A DNA stretch of 64,000 bases from Candidatus Poribacteria bacterium (lineage in GTDB: Bacteria > Poribacteria > WGA-4E > WGA-3G). The stretch covers positions 1 to 64,000 of the forward strand of contig JAJDWA010000022.1 in the NCBI GenBank assembly GCA_022825825.1, in the 5' to 3' direction. Position numbers and translations under genes: made by a program. The notes beneath the pieces were generated by a model. The model was not told the DNA's origin. It saw nothing but the letters and a program-made list of their open reading frames with translations, and searched no databases. The first letter of the stretch is position 1; the number at the start of each line of letters is the position of its first letter. This document shows, piece by piece, positions 26,578 to 36,374 of this stretch.

Positions 26578-27990
26578 TTACAACACAGCCCTTTCACCAA
26601 GCGGCAGCTTCGGCAAAATACCGCTGAAATAGTCTTGAACCTCATATATCTGCAGCGCGGGAACTTCCATATCAAAAAGCGGGTGGCGATATGTACCTGC
26701 ACGACTTGCTTCTGTCCGCATCCCGCTTGATGGGGGTGATGTAACGACAAAAACACCTAAATCTGCATCCTGGTTCTGCATAGCAGTACGGAAGTCACGG
26801 ATATGCCCAAGCGTATAGTTGCCACCCTTCACCTGTGCGACAGCTTTTCCATACGCCTGTTTGCCTTGGACTCTACCGATCGGAAATCTGAACGTGCCAT
26901 CTATCCCGCCATCTGCAACCTTTTTCGCATTAGATTTGAATTTCAGCACGTGGGTAACGCACCATTCTTCAAATCCCTTCGGGTCGGTGTGTGCAAGTGC
27001 CAATGCCTGTTCCACATTTTCTGGTGTACCAGTGATTGTGACGCTGTTCTTATGTTGAGGAAACAACCGCTCGAATTGCTGTTCGACTGCACCGATGGCG
27101 AGATACGTTAGGTCAATCCCGATCCATTCTCTATTGAGTTCTTCAGCAGCCATGAGCGTTGTGCCGCACCCGCAGAACGGGTCAAGAATAAGTTCACCCT
27201 TGTCTGATGAAGCTGCAATGATGCGTTTGTAGAGCGGAATGGGCTTTTGAGTAGGATAACTGACACGTTCCTTGGCTTGTGAATTCAGATAAGAAATTTC
27301 CCATACGTCGCGCATTGCCTTTTCCCTACTCGTATCGCCTGTGTAAATTTGATCTATAGTGCCATCTGTATGCACAGTTGTTTTTCGTCTCGCTTTGTGT
27401 TTTGACTTTTCACTATATGGTTCTGTCAATATGTTAAATTTGCTTAACTTTCTGTCTCTTACATAGAACAGAAGAATGTCGTGCATCCTTTGAAAATGTT
27501 TTGTAGCACCTGTCCATCGGTGGTATGACCACACAATTTCGTTCCTGAAGTTCCGAGTGTCAAACAATGCGTCCAAAATAATTTTGAGGTAATGGCTTGC
27601 TGTGGGATCGCAGTGCAGATAGAGGCTGCCAGTCGGTTTAAGTATCCGATGTATCTCCACGATTCTAACACCCATCATCACAAGGTACGTCATCATCGGC
27701 GTTTCGTTGAGAAACTGTCGTAGTCCTTGGATCGTATCCGCTACCTGTCCACCGACATCAACGATCAGCTCTCTGTATGCAGCTTCCGCCGCGTCGCCCC
27801 ATGTCCACGTATCTGTGAACGCCCGAACAAGCGTCTCAGACTTTCGTCCGCGCTCATCTCGGTATGGCACAAAATAATCGCGTTTAGAGTTGAAAGGCGG
27901 ATCCGTGGCGATGAGGTCAACAGATTCGTCTGGGAATTCGCGCATCGCCTCAAGATTATCGCCTCGGATAAGGGTTCGGTTTTGGTGCAT
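26578..27990 (-). CDS. DNA methyltransferase with Mrr-like C-terminal domain
   Basis: N4-cytosine or N6-adenine DNA methyltransferase. Motif IV, DPPFNSKRDY, is near residue 33 and motif I, DPFCGCGTTLMAAEELNREW, near residue 260, the beta-class order. After about residue 310 there is an extra domain: ADGGIDGTF then AVAQVKGGNYTLGHIRDF and LGVFVVTS, which looks like an Mrr/PD-(D/E)xK nuclease fold with the D...QxK variant. So modification and possible cleavage functions are in one chain. No separate restriction gene or specificity subunit is adjacent. It could be a solitary methyltransferase with a degenerate tail. Target sequence unknown. Confidence 0.82.
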   Translation of the reverse strand: MHQNRTLIRGDNLEAMREFPDESVDLIATDPPFNSKRDYFVPYRDERGRKSETLVRAFTDTWTWGDAAEAAYRELIVDVGGQVADTIQGLRQFLNETPMMTYLVMMGVRIVEIHRILKPTGSLYLHCDPTASHYLKIILDALFDTRNFRNEIVWSYHRWTGATKHFQRMHDILLFYVRDRKLSKFNILTEPYSEKSKHKARRKTTVHTDGTIDQIYTGDTSREKAMRDVWEISYLNSQAKERVSYPTQKPIPLYKRIIAASSDKGELILDPFCGCGTTLMAAEELNREWIGIDLTYLAIGAVEQQFERLFPQHKNSVTITGTPENVEQALALAHTDPKGFEEWCVTHVLKFKSNAKKVADGGIDGTFRFPIGRVQGKQAYGKAVAQVKGGNYTLGHIRDFRTAMQNQDADLGVFVVTSPPSSGMRTEASRAGTYRHPLFDMEVPALQIYEVQDYFSGILPKLPLGERAVL

Positions 27991-28229
27991 TTCGTGCTCC
28001 GTGTTGTAGTTTTGGAAAGCATAGCATGTTATTTGGATTGTGTCAATATAATGTCGCGCAACTGTGGTATGAAGATTAAAAAAATATTTCGGTCCTTTCT
28101 TTAGCCCCGTAAGTAACGGTATTCTATAAACATTGCGTCCCTACGGGACTGAAGAGCGATACCCATATTTTAAATGTCCACGTTTAATCGCACTTCAATG
28201 CCAAATTATTGAATCTATGGATACCCACA
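27991..28229. other. Short spacer, nothing recognised
   Basis: About 240 bp between two minus-strand genes. A GTAACGG...CCCTACGGGAC stretch suggests weak hairpins, but no family repeat was seen. Confidence 0.35.
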
Positions 28230-29867
28230 TCATATCGGACATGTCAAATGTCCAAGTTCCTCTGTCAATCGTAGATTTTCAGCATAATTCACAGGACAAT
28301 CAATAACTGAAGGCACATCCTGACTGAATGCATCATTTAATATTGGCACCAATTCGTCACTGCCTTCAACCCGATACCCCTTAGCACCAAAAGCATCTGC
28401 ATATTTGACAAAATCAGGGTTTGTGAAATCAATATGCGCGGGTCTACCAAAACCGTTCATCTGTTTCCATTCAATAAGTCCATACGCCTCATCGTTGAAA
28501 ATAAGTGTAACAAACGGCACACCGACTCGCGTAGCGGTCTCAAGTTCCTGTGAGTTCATCAGAAAACCGCCATCACCGCAAACAGCAAGGCATTTCCGTT
28601 CAGGATAGATCAGTTTTGCCACAAAAGCACCCGGCACCGCAATTCCCATAGACGCAAAACCATTTGAGATAATGCATGTATTCGGTTGATAGCACGGATA
28701 CATGCGGGCAATCCACATTTTGTGCGCGCCAACATCGGAGATGAGGATATCGTCTTCGGCAAGGACAGAACGGATATCGCTCAAGATTTTTTGCGGTTTC
28801 ATCGGAAATTCTTTGTCATCGCGATGCTCCGTAAGTTGATCAAGGATTATTTTGCGTAAGGTGTTTGAAGCATACTCCGCATCTTTGGGAAAAATTTCTT
28901 GTGCCATCAAATGCCTAATACTTTGTCTGATGTTACCTACCATTTCGACATCAGTAACATAAGCAGCATCGCTTTCGCTCGGTTCTGTATCAATATGGAT
29001 CAGTTTTTTGTCGTGATTAGGATTCCAGAGGCGTGGGTGATATTCAACAATGTCGTAACCGATAGCGATAACAAGGTCTGCGCGGTCAAACCCGCAAGAT
29101 ACAAAATCGTTCGCTTGGAGTCCAACGCTGAGGAGTGAGAGTCGATGCGTCCACGGAATACTCCCTTTGCCCATAAAGGTGTGTGCAACAGGGATATTCG
29201 TCATCTCTGCAAATTGTGTGAGAATCCGGGAGGCATTTTGGCGGACAACACCATTTCCCGCAAGGATAATCGGTTGTTTTGCATCGTTGATGAGCTGCGC
29301 TGCACGTTGCAGACAAGAGGCAACAGGCTCCGCTTCACTGGGGAAATCGTGCCGCATCGGTTCGGCATCTACTTGCATTTTTGCTACGTCTTCAGGAAAA
29401 TCAATGTGTGTTGCCCCAGGCTTTTCACCTACTGCAGTCTTGAAGGCTTTGCTGATTGATTCCGGTATTATTTCAGGCAGATGTAAAAGCGTATTCCATT
29501 TTGTCATCGGTTTGAAGACTGAGACCACATCCATGTATTGATGCGATTCTTTGTGCATCCTATCTAAACTCGCTTGCCCTGTGATCGCAACGAGCGGTGC
29601 TCTATCCATATTCGCATCAGCAACGCCGGTGACAAGGTTCATTGCACCGGGACCAAGCGTAGCCAAACACACCCCAGCCCTGCCTGTCAACCGCCCATAC
29701 ACATCTGCCATGAATGCGGCACCGCGTTCATCGCGTGTCTGAATAAATTGGATATTGGATTCTAACAAAGCATCCAATAAATCCATATTTTCCTCACCCG
29801 GTAGTCCAAAAATATATTCAACGTCCTCATTCTCCAAGCATTTCACCATCAATTCTGATGCTTTCAT
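28230..29867 (-). CDS. Acetolactate synthase-like ThDP enzyme
   Basis: Thiamine-diphosphate enzyme of the large-subunit acetolactate synthase family; catabolic AlsS type is the best match. N-terminal domain: FGLPGEENMDLLDAL with the catalytic Glu, then LATLGPGAMNLVTGVADA. C-terminal ThDP motif: CGDGGFLMNSQELETA ... NDEAYGLIEWKQ. 545 residues is full length. The absence of an adjacent small regulatory subunit (ilvH/N) and of other ilv genes favours the catabolic or a related decarboxylating role, but biosynthetic function cannot be excluded. Stands alone between divergent neighbours. Confidence 0.88.
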   Translation of the reverse strand: MKASELMVKCLENEDVEYIFGLPGEENMDLLDALLESNIQFIQTRDERGAAFMADVYGRLTGRAGVCLATLGPGAMNLVTGVADANMDRAPLVAITGQASLDRMHKESHQYMDVVSVFKPMTKWNTLLHLPEIIPESISKAFKTAVGEKPGATHIDFPEDVAKMQVDAEPMRHDFPSEAEPVASCLQRAAQLINDAKQPIILAGNGVVRQNASRILTQFAEMTNIPVAHTFMGKGSIPWTHRLSLLSVGLQANDFVSCGFDRADLVIAIGYDIVEYHPRLWNPNHDKKLIHIDTEPSESDAAYVTDVEMVGNIRQSIRHLMAQEIFPKDAEYASNTLRKIILDQLTEHRDDKEFPMKPQKILSDIRSVLAEDDILISDVGAHKMWIARMYPCYQPNTCIISNGFASMGIAVPGAFVAKLIYPERKCLAVCGDGGFLMNSQELETATRVGVPFVTLIFNDEAYGLIEWKQMNGFGRPAHIDFTNPDFVKYADAFGAKGYRVEGSDELVPILNDAFSQDVPSVIDCPVNYAENLRLTEELGHLTCPI

Positions 29868-30072
29868 TATAGTTACTCCTCAGCACAACGATAAGGTTGT
29901 TTTTCCTACGCGGATTCAATACAATTAACTATAACAGATTTATATGCGAAATTGCAATTTTATTGGACAGTATCAACACATTCATTATTACTCAGGTTTA
30001 CGGTATTACTTTTCTGAAGAAAAAACAGTAGGTTTACAACAAAAATTCAAAACGAAAGGTTACGTCTAATTA

Positions 30073-33000
30073 ATGAGAAATTATCGTATCTATTTTTATC
30101 TTATCGTCCTTCTAATATGTTTGCTGAGTAGTATCACGACTGAGGCTTCAGAACAAATTCAATCCTTTTCACATTCACACAGTCTCGCCGAGATGTCAAA
30201 TGCACCGGGAGAACTCATTGTCCGTTTATATCCAGGCGTTTCTATCAAGCAGCTCCGCACATTCAATAAAAAAATGGGGGCTGCATCCGTTTCCTCTGTT
30301 TTCTCACCGACTACACCTGCAGGAAAGCATCCGTTACTCAGTCGGACCTATCTCGTCCGTTTTCCTACCACTTTGCCCTTAGAACAGTTAAAACAAAGGT
30401 ATGCCGAACATGCTTCAATCGAAAACGTTGAAATGAACAGACTCAATCGGTTCTGTGCAGAGACTATACCCAACGACCCACAATATAATGAACAGTGGAA
30501 TCTGAAAGCGATGAACCTCCCAAAAGCATGGAATATTGAACAGGGTAAACCTTCTGTCATCGTAGCAGTTGTGGATAGCGGTATTCAGAGAGAACATCCT
30601 GAGTTTCAGAATCAACTTTGGCAGAATACGGGTGAAATTCCTGATAACGGAGTTGATGACGATCAGAACGGTTATGTTGACGATATCAACGGGTGGGATT
30701 TTAGTGATGCGCCCACGCTACAAGGCATCGGCGATTGGAAAGAACGCGATAACGAACCTGATGATGAAACAGGACACGGCACGCATGTTTCTGGTATTAT
30801 CGCTGCCGAGGCAAATAACGGGATCGGTATTGCCGGAATTGCTTGGGGATGTCGTCTGATGCCGCTGCGAGCAGGATTTCGGTTTGGGGCAGGCGCATTC
30901 TTTCAAAATGATGATGTGGCTGCAGCTATTGTTTATGCCGCTGATAACGGTGCTAACGTTATCAATATGAGTTTGGGAGACACAGTAAACGCTTTCCTGA
31001 TTCAAGATGCAGTGGAGTACGCTTACAATCGCGGGTGTGTCCTCGTTGGTGCTGCAGGAAATTCCCCAGAACCGGGGGCATATTACCCCGCAGCATTAAA
31101 TACGGTGCTATCTGTTGCCTCACTGGATAAAAATCTCCAATTGGGTAACTCCAATTTCGGTGCATCAATAGATATTGCTGCACCGGGGGAAGAAATTTTG
31201 AGCATAGGGCTCAATACTAATCAATCTTCTCCAGAATACAGATATAATTACCGATCTGGCACATCAATGGCTGCTGCCCATATCTCTGGTGTCGCAGCGT
31301 TGTTAATTTCTGCGAATCCATCGTGTAGCAACGCTGAAATACGGCAGTGGTTAACTGGTACAGCACGTCAACTCTCTATAACACATCTGGTTGGAGCAGG
31401 TCTTGTTGATGCCTACGCTGCATTGACTGAACATATCGGACTCACCGCGCATATTGCTGTCACACCGATCCCACAGACTGAAGTATCAGAGAAAAGCACC
31501 AAAATTAAGATTACTGGCAGTGCTGGTGGCAAAGGATTTACACAATATCGCCTTGAATACGGTCCCTCTGAAACACCTAATCTTTGGTTTCCTATAGGAT
31601 TCTCTCAAACAGAACCGAAGTATAATACCGTTCTTCACGAGTGGGATACATCAGCATTAGAAGAAGGCATTTACACGTTGCGGCTCAGTGTTAAAGATAG
31701 AGATGGCAAAACTATCAGAGACAAAGAGGTTGTTGAAATTCGTCGGACGCTACCCCGAATTTCCAAACATGAAGCGGGGATATGGCTATCAGGAAGTCTC
31801 TACGATTCTACTATTATTTGGCAAACAGATGTGCTAACCGCCGGAGCAGTCGAAATCTTTTCAAAAACAGAAAATCAACCCCCCATATCTAATAACGTTC
31901 CGCTGCGAGTCGCGCATTCAGATTCGGTGAATCTTCAGCATGTCGTCTACCTGTCTGAGTTAGGGCTACCGTCAGGTGAATATTTGTCCCGTCTAATAGC
32001 ACAAAATAGAACTGGTCTCATACGGATTGATGATAATGGAGGACAATTATACCCGATTACCGTGCGCAATGGCCTGATTCAATCATCCCATTTACGCCAA
32101 ACAGCGTCTGCGCAGCTCGGCTTACATGCAATTGTTGTACCTACGGATATAAACAGTAATGGAAAATTAGAACTGATTGGAGTCGAAACCGGCACAACTT
32201 CCGCGTCTATGTTTGAGACAGACAGCAACGGAAATCTCATGATGATCACTTCACTCGACGAATCTATATCACGACTATGGGCGACCGCAGACACTGACGG
32301 TGATGGACTTATAGAACTTTTATGTAACGCATCAACTACGGAATCAACATTTACATTTTTGCTTGAACAGCCTGCACACGGACACTTTCCATCTCAGCAC
32401 ATCTGGAAAGTGGAAGGCATTTGGGGTGGAACGATCGCGGATTTGGATTTAGACGGTAAACCAGAAATTTTTTCGCGTCATGATGCTACCGATTCTATCT
32501 GGGTCTATGAATCAGACGCAAATAACAGTTATAACAACATCGCTATACTTGAAAATCCTACGCGAGGGAAAAACGACATTGATACCAGATTCGCTATAGG
32601 TGATTTTGACGCAGATGGACAGATAGAAATTTTAGTTGGAGACAGTGATGGAGAACTGTTTATATATGAAAATGTGGGAAATAATCAATACCAACAAACC
32701 TGGATAGGCACTCTTCCCGATGGAATACCGCATCTTTTTGCCGCAGGAGATATGGATGATGATACGGTTCCAGAATTTGTTGTCGGTGCAAAAGTCTGGA
32801 CAACAGAATTTGATCTTCCGCGTCAACATTGGCTTTTTACTATTTTTAAATCAGATGGCAACAATTCCTATCGTGTCGTATGGCACCAACGTATTCGGGA
32901 ATTTCGAGATGAGGAGAGTGGAATAACTATTGCGGACGCAAACAACGATGGTAGAAATGAATTATGTATTGCCGTTTCCCCAAACTTCTACCTCGTACAA

Positions 33001-33798
33001 TATGATGGCGTATCCTACGGTCCTATTTGGCACCATCCAGCAACTGCTACTTTCAATCCAATTGTTGCAGATATTGATAACAATGGGACAGCTGAATTGC
33101 TGTTTAATACTGAAAACGTGTTGACCATTTTTAAGCATTCTCACGCTATTGTTTCAAAAAGTGAAGGCGGCTCTGATTCAGTCCCTGCCATCTCGACCAC
33201 ACCAGCGCAAATGATTTCAGCTACCTATTCCCCACCACATCAACTCCTATTAGCGTTTAACAAAGCAATGGGGACTACTGCAGCATATCCTTCGCGTTAT
33301 CGACTGCACCGACAAAAAACACAGAACGAAGGTGAAACGGAACTTAGTAATACGGAATATTATGTGCCGCAATCCGCTATTTTTGATAAATCACGCAAAA
33401 GGGTTATATTAACGTTTTCCGGAGACGTATTTAATACAGAAAACTATTATGAGATTGAAACGTTCCAACTTTCCGACATACATGGTGCCGAGATTCCTGA
33501 AGATGTAAGAACATTAGCGGTAGAATTTCCAAAGAGCTCTCACTCAGGGATAGTTGTCTATCCTAATCCAGCGCGAGGCAATCAGGTTATATTTGATAAA
33601 TTACCCGCATCAAGTCGTATTTACATTTATGATGTAGCAGGTACCCGAATCGCGTCTCTCGTTTCTCCTGAAGATGGTACTGCAAGGGATAGGTGCAGAA
33701 AAGTCTGGTCTTTAGATGGGGTCAGCAGCGGTATATATATATATGTATTAGAAACAGAAACGGGGCGGCAGGTTGGTAAACTTTCTGTTATTCGGTAA
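30073..33798 (+). CDS. Secreted subtilisin-family protease with C-terminal sorting-like domain
   Basis: 1241 residues. Signal peptide 1-25; a fervidolysin-type propeptide (about 44-125, PGELIVRLYPG); S8 catalytic domain about 140-450 with Asp168 (AVVDSG), His235 (GHGTHVSG), oxyanion Asn330 (GAAGNS) and Ser398 (GTSMAAAHISG, where the usual Pro after MAA is Ala). Ig-like stretch about 460-560. FG-GAP/VCBS-type repeats about 690-1020 with Ca-binding-like segments such as DTDGDGL, DLDLDGKPE, DFDADGQ. The last ~80 residues (VVYPNPARG ... DVAGTRI ... GVSSGIYIYVL) resemble the FlgD/T9SS type-A sorting domain. Probably exported and cell-surface or extracellular. Ribosome site weak. Confidence 0.9.
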   Translation: MRNYRIYFYLIVLLICLLSSITTEASEQIQSFSHSHSLAEMSNAPGELIVRLYPGVSIKQLRTFNKKMGAASVSSVFSPTTPAGKHPLLSRTYLVRFPTTLPLEQLKQRYAEHASIENVEMNRLNRFCAETIPNDPQYNEQWNLKAMNLPKAWNIEQGKPSVIVAVVDSGIQREHPEFQNQLWQNTGEIPDNGVDDDQNGYVDDINGWDFSDAPTLQGIGDWKERDNEPDDETGHGTHVSGIIAAEANNGIGIAGIAWGCRLMPLRAGFRFGAGAFFQNDDVAAAIVYAADNGANVINMSLGDTVNAFLIQDAVEYAYNRGCVLVGAAGNSPEPGAYYPAALNTVLSVASLDKNLQLGNSNFGASIDIAAPGEEILSIGLNTNQSSPEYRYNYRSGTSMAAAHISGVAALLISANPSCSNAEIRQWLTGTARQLSITHLVGAGLVDAYAALTEHIGLTAHIAVTPIPQTEVSEKSTKIKITGSAGGKGFTQYRLEYGPSETPNLWFPIGFSQTEPKYNTVLHEWDTSALEEGIYTLRLSVKDRDGKTIRDKEVVEIRRTLPRISKHEAGIWLSGSLYDSTIIWQTDVLTAGAVEIFSKTENQPPISNNVPLRVAHSDSVNLQHVVYLSELGLPSGEYLSRLIAQNRTGLIRIDDNGGQLYPITVRNGLIQSSHLRQTASAQLGLHAIVVPTDINSNGKLELIGVETGTTSASMFETDSNGNLMMITSLDESISRLWATADTDGDGLIELLCNASTTESTFTFLLEQPAHGHFPSQHIWKVEGIWGGTIADLDLDGKPEIFSRHDATDSIWVYESDANNSYNNIAILENPTRGKNDIDTRFAIGDFDADGQIEILVGDSDGELFIYENVGNNQYQQTWIGTLPDGIPHLFAAGDMDDDTVPEFVVGAKVWTTEFDLPRQHWLFTIFKSDGNNSYRVVWHQRIREFRDEESGITIADANNDGRNELCIAVSPNFYLVQYDGVSYGPIWHHPATATFNPIVADIDNNGTAELLFNTENVLTIFKHSHAIVSKSEGGSDSVPAISTTPAQMISATYSPPHQLLLAFNKAMGTTAAYPSRYRLHRQKTQNEGETELSNTEYYVPQSAIFDKSRKRVILTFSGDVFNTENYYEIETFQLSDIHGAEIPEDVRTLAVEFPKSSHSGIVVYPNPARGNQVIFDKLPASSRIYIYDVAGTRIASLVSPEDGTARDRCRKVWSLDGVSSGIYIYVLETETGRQVGKLSVIR

Positions 33799-33873
33799 AC
33801 TTGTAGCAAATCTGTATTTTACCATCTGATGTACAATTTCAAATCGCACCTACAAAGGAGTGTTTTTATATTT

Positions 33874-34064
33874 TAACGTGAGCTCGGGATAAGCAATTTT
33901 GGAAACGGTAGGAGCGGTTTCCTAACCACTCTGTGTCAGACACAAAACGTGCCTGTCGTTGCCAGGATAAGCCCGGTTCGGTTGGGAAACCGAACCTACC
34001 GTGGTTTTTAAGAATAAAATCAAGGCATGAAGAACTTTATATCTCTTGGACCGAGCTCACGTTA
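33874..34064. repeat. Full-length palindromic element with TAACGTGAGCTC ends
   Basis: 191 bp bounded by TAACGTGAGCTC and GAGCTCACGTTA. Inside are hairpins GAGCGGTT-TCCT-AACCACTC (33912-33931, one mismatch) and GGTTCGGTT-GGGA-AACCGAACC (33975-33996). It fills the gap between two convergent genes and is the clearest complete copy of the family. Confidence 0.85.
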
Positions 34065-34112
34065 AAGAATATCTTGTGGAGGACAACTGAACTGAAGCAC
34101 AATGCGTCTGAA

Positions 34113-35990
34113 TTATCTCTTTATCCCGTGTAAATGTAGAAATGAAGTACTGAAACGAGGGATATTCTGAGAATCTGTCTCGTAAATATGAGATAGGACC
34201 CCTAAGATACCAGAGTGCGATTTCCCTTTGCGCCGAATATTTTTTATAAGTGCGCTTTGAGCAGCTTTTGTCCTTTTATCGTAGTATTTAGATTTTTGGG
34301 TTATTTCTGCAAGGTGATAGTGAGCGGGAACATAATCACTTTGTAGGCGAATAGCATGTTCTAAAGCATCTGTAGCCTTGTTTAATCGTCCACTTTTTCC
34401 GAGAACCCACCCCAACGTATCGTGGTAGGACGCAACGTCCGGGTTAAGCCTAACTGCAGCATAAGCAAGTGCTTCAGTAAGGAGATGTTTCTGTTGATAT
34501 CCATCTGAATAGAGTTGCGCAAGATTATTGTAAGCCTCCGCCTCGTTAGGGATAATTTTTATCGCAGTTTCATACGCAACCCGAGATTTGTCAAAATACC
34601 CAAGACGTTTATACGCTGTTCCAAGAATGTTATAGATCTTATAATCAGCTATGTCTTTTTTATCGTTATTCCTACCGCCAGCTGAATACGAGGCTTCCGC
34701 AACGAAGGGTTGATACGGTTCATCTTTCCGTATTTTCAGATAAAATTCATACGCCTCCACTGCAAGAGCGTACTGGTTTTCCTGAAAATGTGCGAATCCC
34801 AAATTTTTATATAAAATAGGGTTCATAGAATCAATACCTCGAATAAGTTCATACATTTCAATTGCACTGCGGTAGTCGGATTGCTGGATGAAAAAACTCC
34901 CCGCATCAAGATAGTGCTGAGGATTGTTCACAAAAGCGATCTCTGTGCTGGGGAGATATGGAGATCGGGGTTGTCTTTGCACTTGCGAATAGACTAAAGC
35001 GGTTGTTGCGGCAGCCAATAAAAATAACAGGATGAGATAGAGACGTGTTCGATAAACCCATCGCTTTGAGAAATACTCATTAGGCCGCAACATGATTGCC
35101 AAAATACCTGGCTTATATTTTCTATCATCCTCTTCATAAATGACAACAGAGGTATTCGGAACTAAGACCGGTAAGGCAGGCGTAGAGCCAGATCGTTTCA
35201 GCATTTCCACTTTCGGCATCGGATCTTTAGAGTGATCAGAATTATCCGCGGCGGCTTGCGGAGACACTATAGAATCAAAAGATTCTTCGGATGCTGTTTC
35301 ATCAGTATGAGAATCTTCTTCGATTGTTAAATCGATTATTGGTGTTTCGATATCTTCGGAAGGTGTTTTTTCTTCAGTAGCGGGTAAGGATTCAGATATA
35401 TCTTCAATAATAATTATTTCATCAGAATCTGGTAACAAATCGCCAGGATAGTCTCCATCTTCAACTACGTCTTCATTGATAGTTTCTTGAGCCAACTCCG
35501 GTTGCTCTACTTCCAAAGAGGGCAGTTCACTAAAATCTGGCGAGTCTGAGGGAACAGGTTCACTGTTTTCCTGTGTCGTTTCAACAGCGTGAGTATCTGA
35601 ATATCTGGCGGTGATCAGATCAATGCTTTTCTGAATTTCCCTGCAGGTTAACGGCGACACCTCTGTGTTTAGGAGTGATTCCAGTGTAGGAAGTGCTGAC
35701 ACATCCCCAATATTCCCAAGTGCCTCAATAAGTGTCCAGCGGGTTAAATCACTATCTTCATCTTTTAAAGCATCAATAAGCGCAGATGTCGCTTCCGGGA
35801 AATCGCATTTCTGTAGTGCGTTTGCTGCTTCACGGCGCACACCGGGGGCAACATCGAACAGCGCTTTCAATAGAAAAGGTAAAGCTTGCGCGCCACCTAT
35901 ATTGCCGATCTCTATAACGGCTGCCCTACGAGTCGCTATCGGCTGCGAGCTATCTGTTAAATTTTGTGTAAGTTGTTCAAATGACGGCAT
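34113..35990 (-). CDS. Membrane protein with HEAT repeats and TPR repeats
   Basis: 625 residues. N terminus (about 1-130): HEAT/PBS-lyase-like repeats (AALPFLLKALFD... type, VRREAANALQK, TRWTLIEALGNIGD). About 135-290: long acidic disordered linker. One transmembrane helix about 318-338 (YLILLFLLAAATTALVY). About 355-600: TPR units such as PILYKNLGFAHFQENQYALAVEAYEF and AEAYNNLAQLYSDGY. So a cytoplasmic HEAT part and an extracytoplasmic TPR part on one helix, or the reverse. It is likely a scaffold; partners are unknown. The linker length and acidity are unusual but not unique. Confidence 0.8.
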   Translation of the reverse strand: MPSFEQLTQNLTDSSQPIATRRAAVIEIGNIGGAQALPFLLKALFDVAPGVRREAANALQKCDFPEATSALIDALKDEDSDLTRWTLIEALGNIGDVSALPTLESLLNTEVSPLTCREIQKSIDLITARYSDTHAVETTQENSEPVPSDSPDFSELPSLEVEQPELAQETINEDVVEDGDYPGDLLPDSDEIIIIEDISESLPATEEKTPSEDIETPIIDLTIEEDSHTDETASEESFDSIVSPQAAADNSDHSKDPMPKVEMLKRSGSTPALPVLVPNTSVVIYEEDDRKYKPGILAIMLRPNEYFSKRWVYRTRLYLILLFLLAAATTALVYSQVQRQPRSPYLPSTEIAFVNNPQHYLDAGSFFIQQSDYRSAIEMYELIRGIDSMNPILYKNLGFAHFQENQYALAVEAYEFYLKIRKDEPYQPFVAEASYSAGGRNNDKKDIADYKIYNILGTAYKRLGYFDKSRVAYETAIKIIPNEAEAYNNLAQLYSDGYQQKHLLTEALAYAAVRLNPDVASYHDTLGWVLGKSGRLNKATDALEHAIRLQSDYVPAHYHLAEITQKSKYYDKRTKAAQSALIKNIRRKGKSHSGILGVLSHIYETDSQNIPRFSTSFLHLHGIKR

Positions 35991-36314
35991 AATTCATTCG
36001 CGAATAAAATACTTCGCGCACCCGTTTTTCCAGCCTCGTAGATGAAGCAAGGACCATTTTCATGACAATTTCGCTTTTACATTTAAAATAGGTCACACTA
36101 TACTGAATTTGTGTAAACCTTATCCCTAATAAAACGATTTCTTATTGGAAAAGATACACCTTTTGTCTGAACCAAGATTGCCAAATTACGCGGATTTAGG
36201 GAATCCCGCCTAAATCATTACAAACAAATGTTTTGATGTTGGACAAAGCCTTCCCATAAAAGAATGAATGTGAGTTAATGTCAAAACTTTTACACACCTT
36301 CTTCTATAATTGAC
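35991..36314. other. Divergent intergenic region
   Basis: 324 bp between the HEAT/TPR gene and the solute-binding protein gene. It contains the upstream side of the promoter at 36315; otherwise AT-rich with no recognised repeat or RNA. Confidence 0.5.
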
Positions 36315-36343
36315 TTGACATTTCCAAAAAATATCCATATCAT
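36315..36343 (+). promoter_or_regulatory. Sigma-70-type promoter for the solute-binding protein
   Basis: TTGACA (36315-36320), 17 bp, TATCAT (36338-36343). It overlaps the TTG and ATG starts proposed by the ORF track, which therefore cannot be the true start if this promoter is used. Confidence 0.6.
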
Positions 36344-36374
36344 GAAACATATCTTTAATTCATTGGAGAAAATT

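Noticed and set aside
28230-29867. Firm naming as biosynthetic ilvB
   Set aside because: No small subunit or ilv operon nearby, so only a family-level call is given.
36315-36374. TTG or ATG starts of the solute-binding protein in the ORF track
   Set aside because: They overlap a good promoter; the ATG at 36375 has its own GGAGA site.
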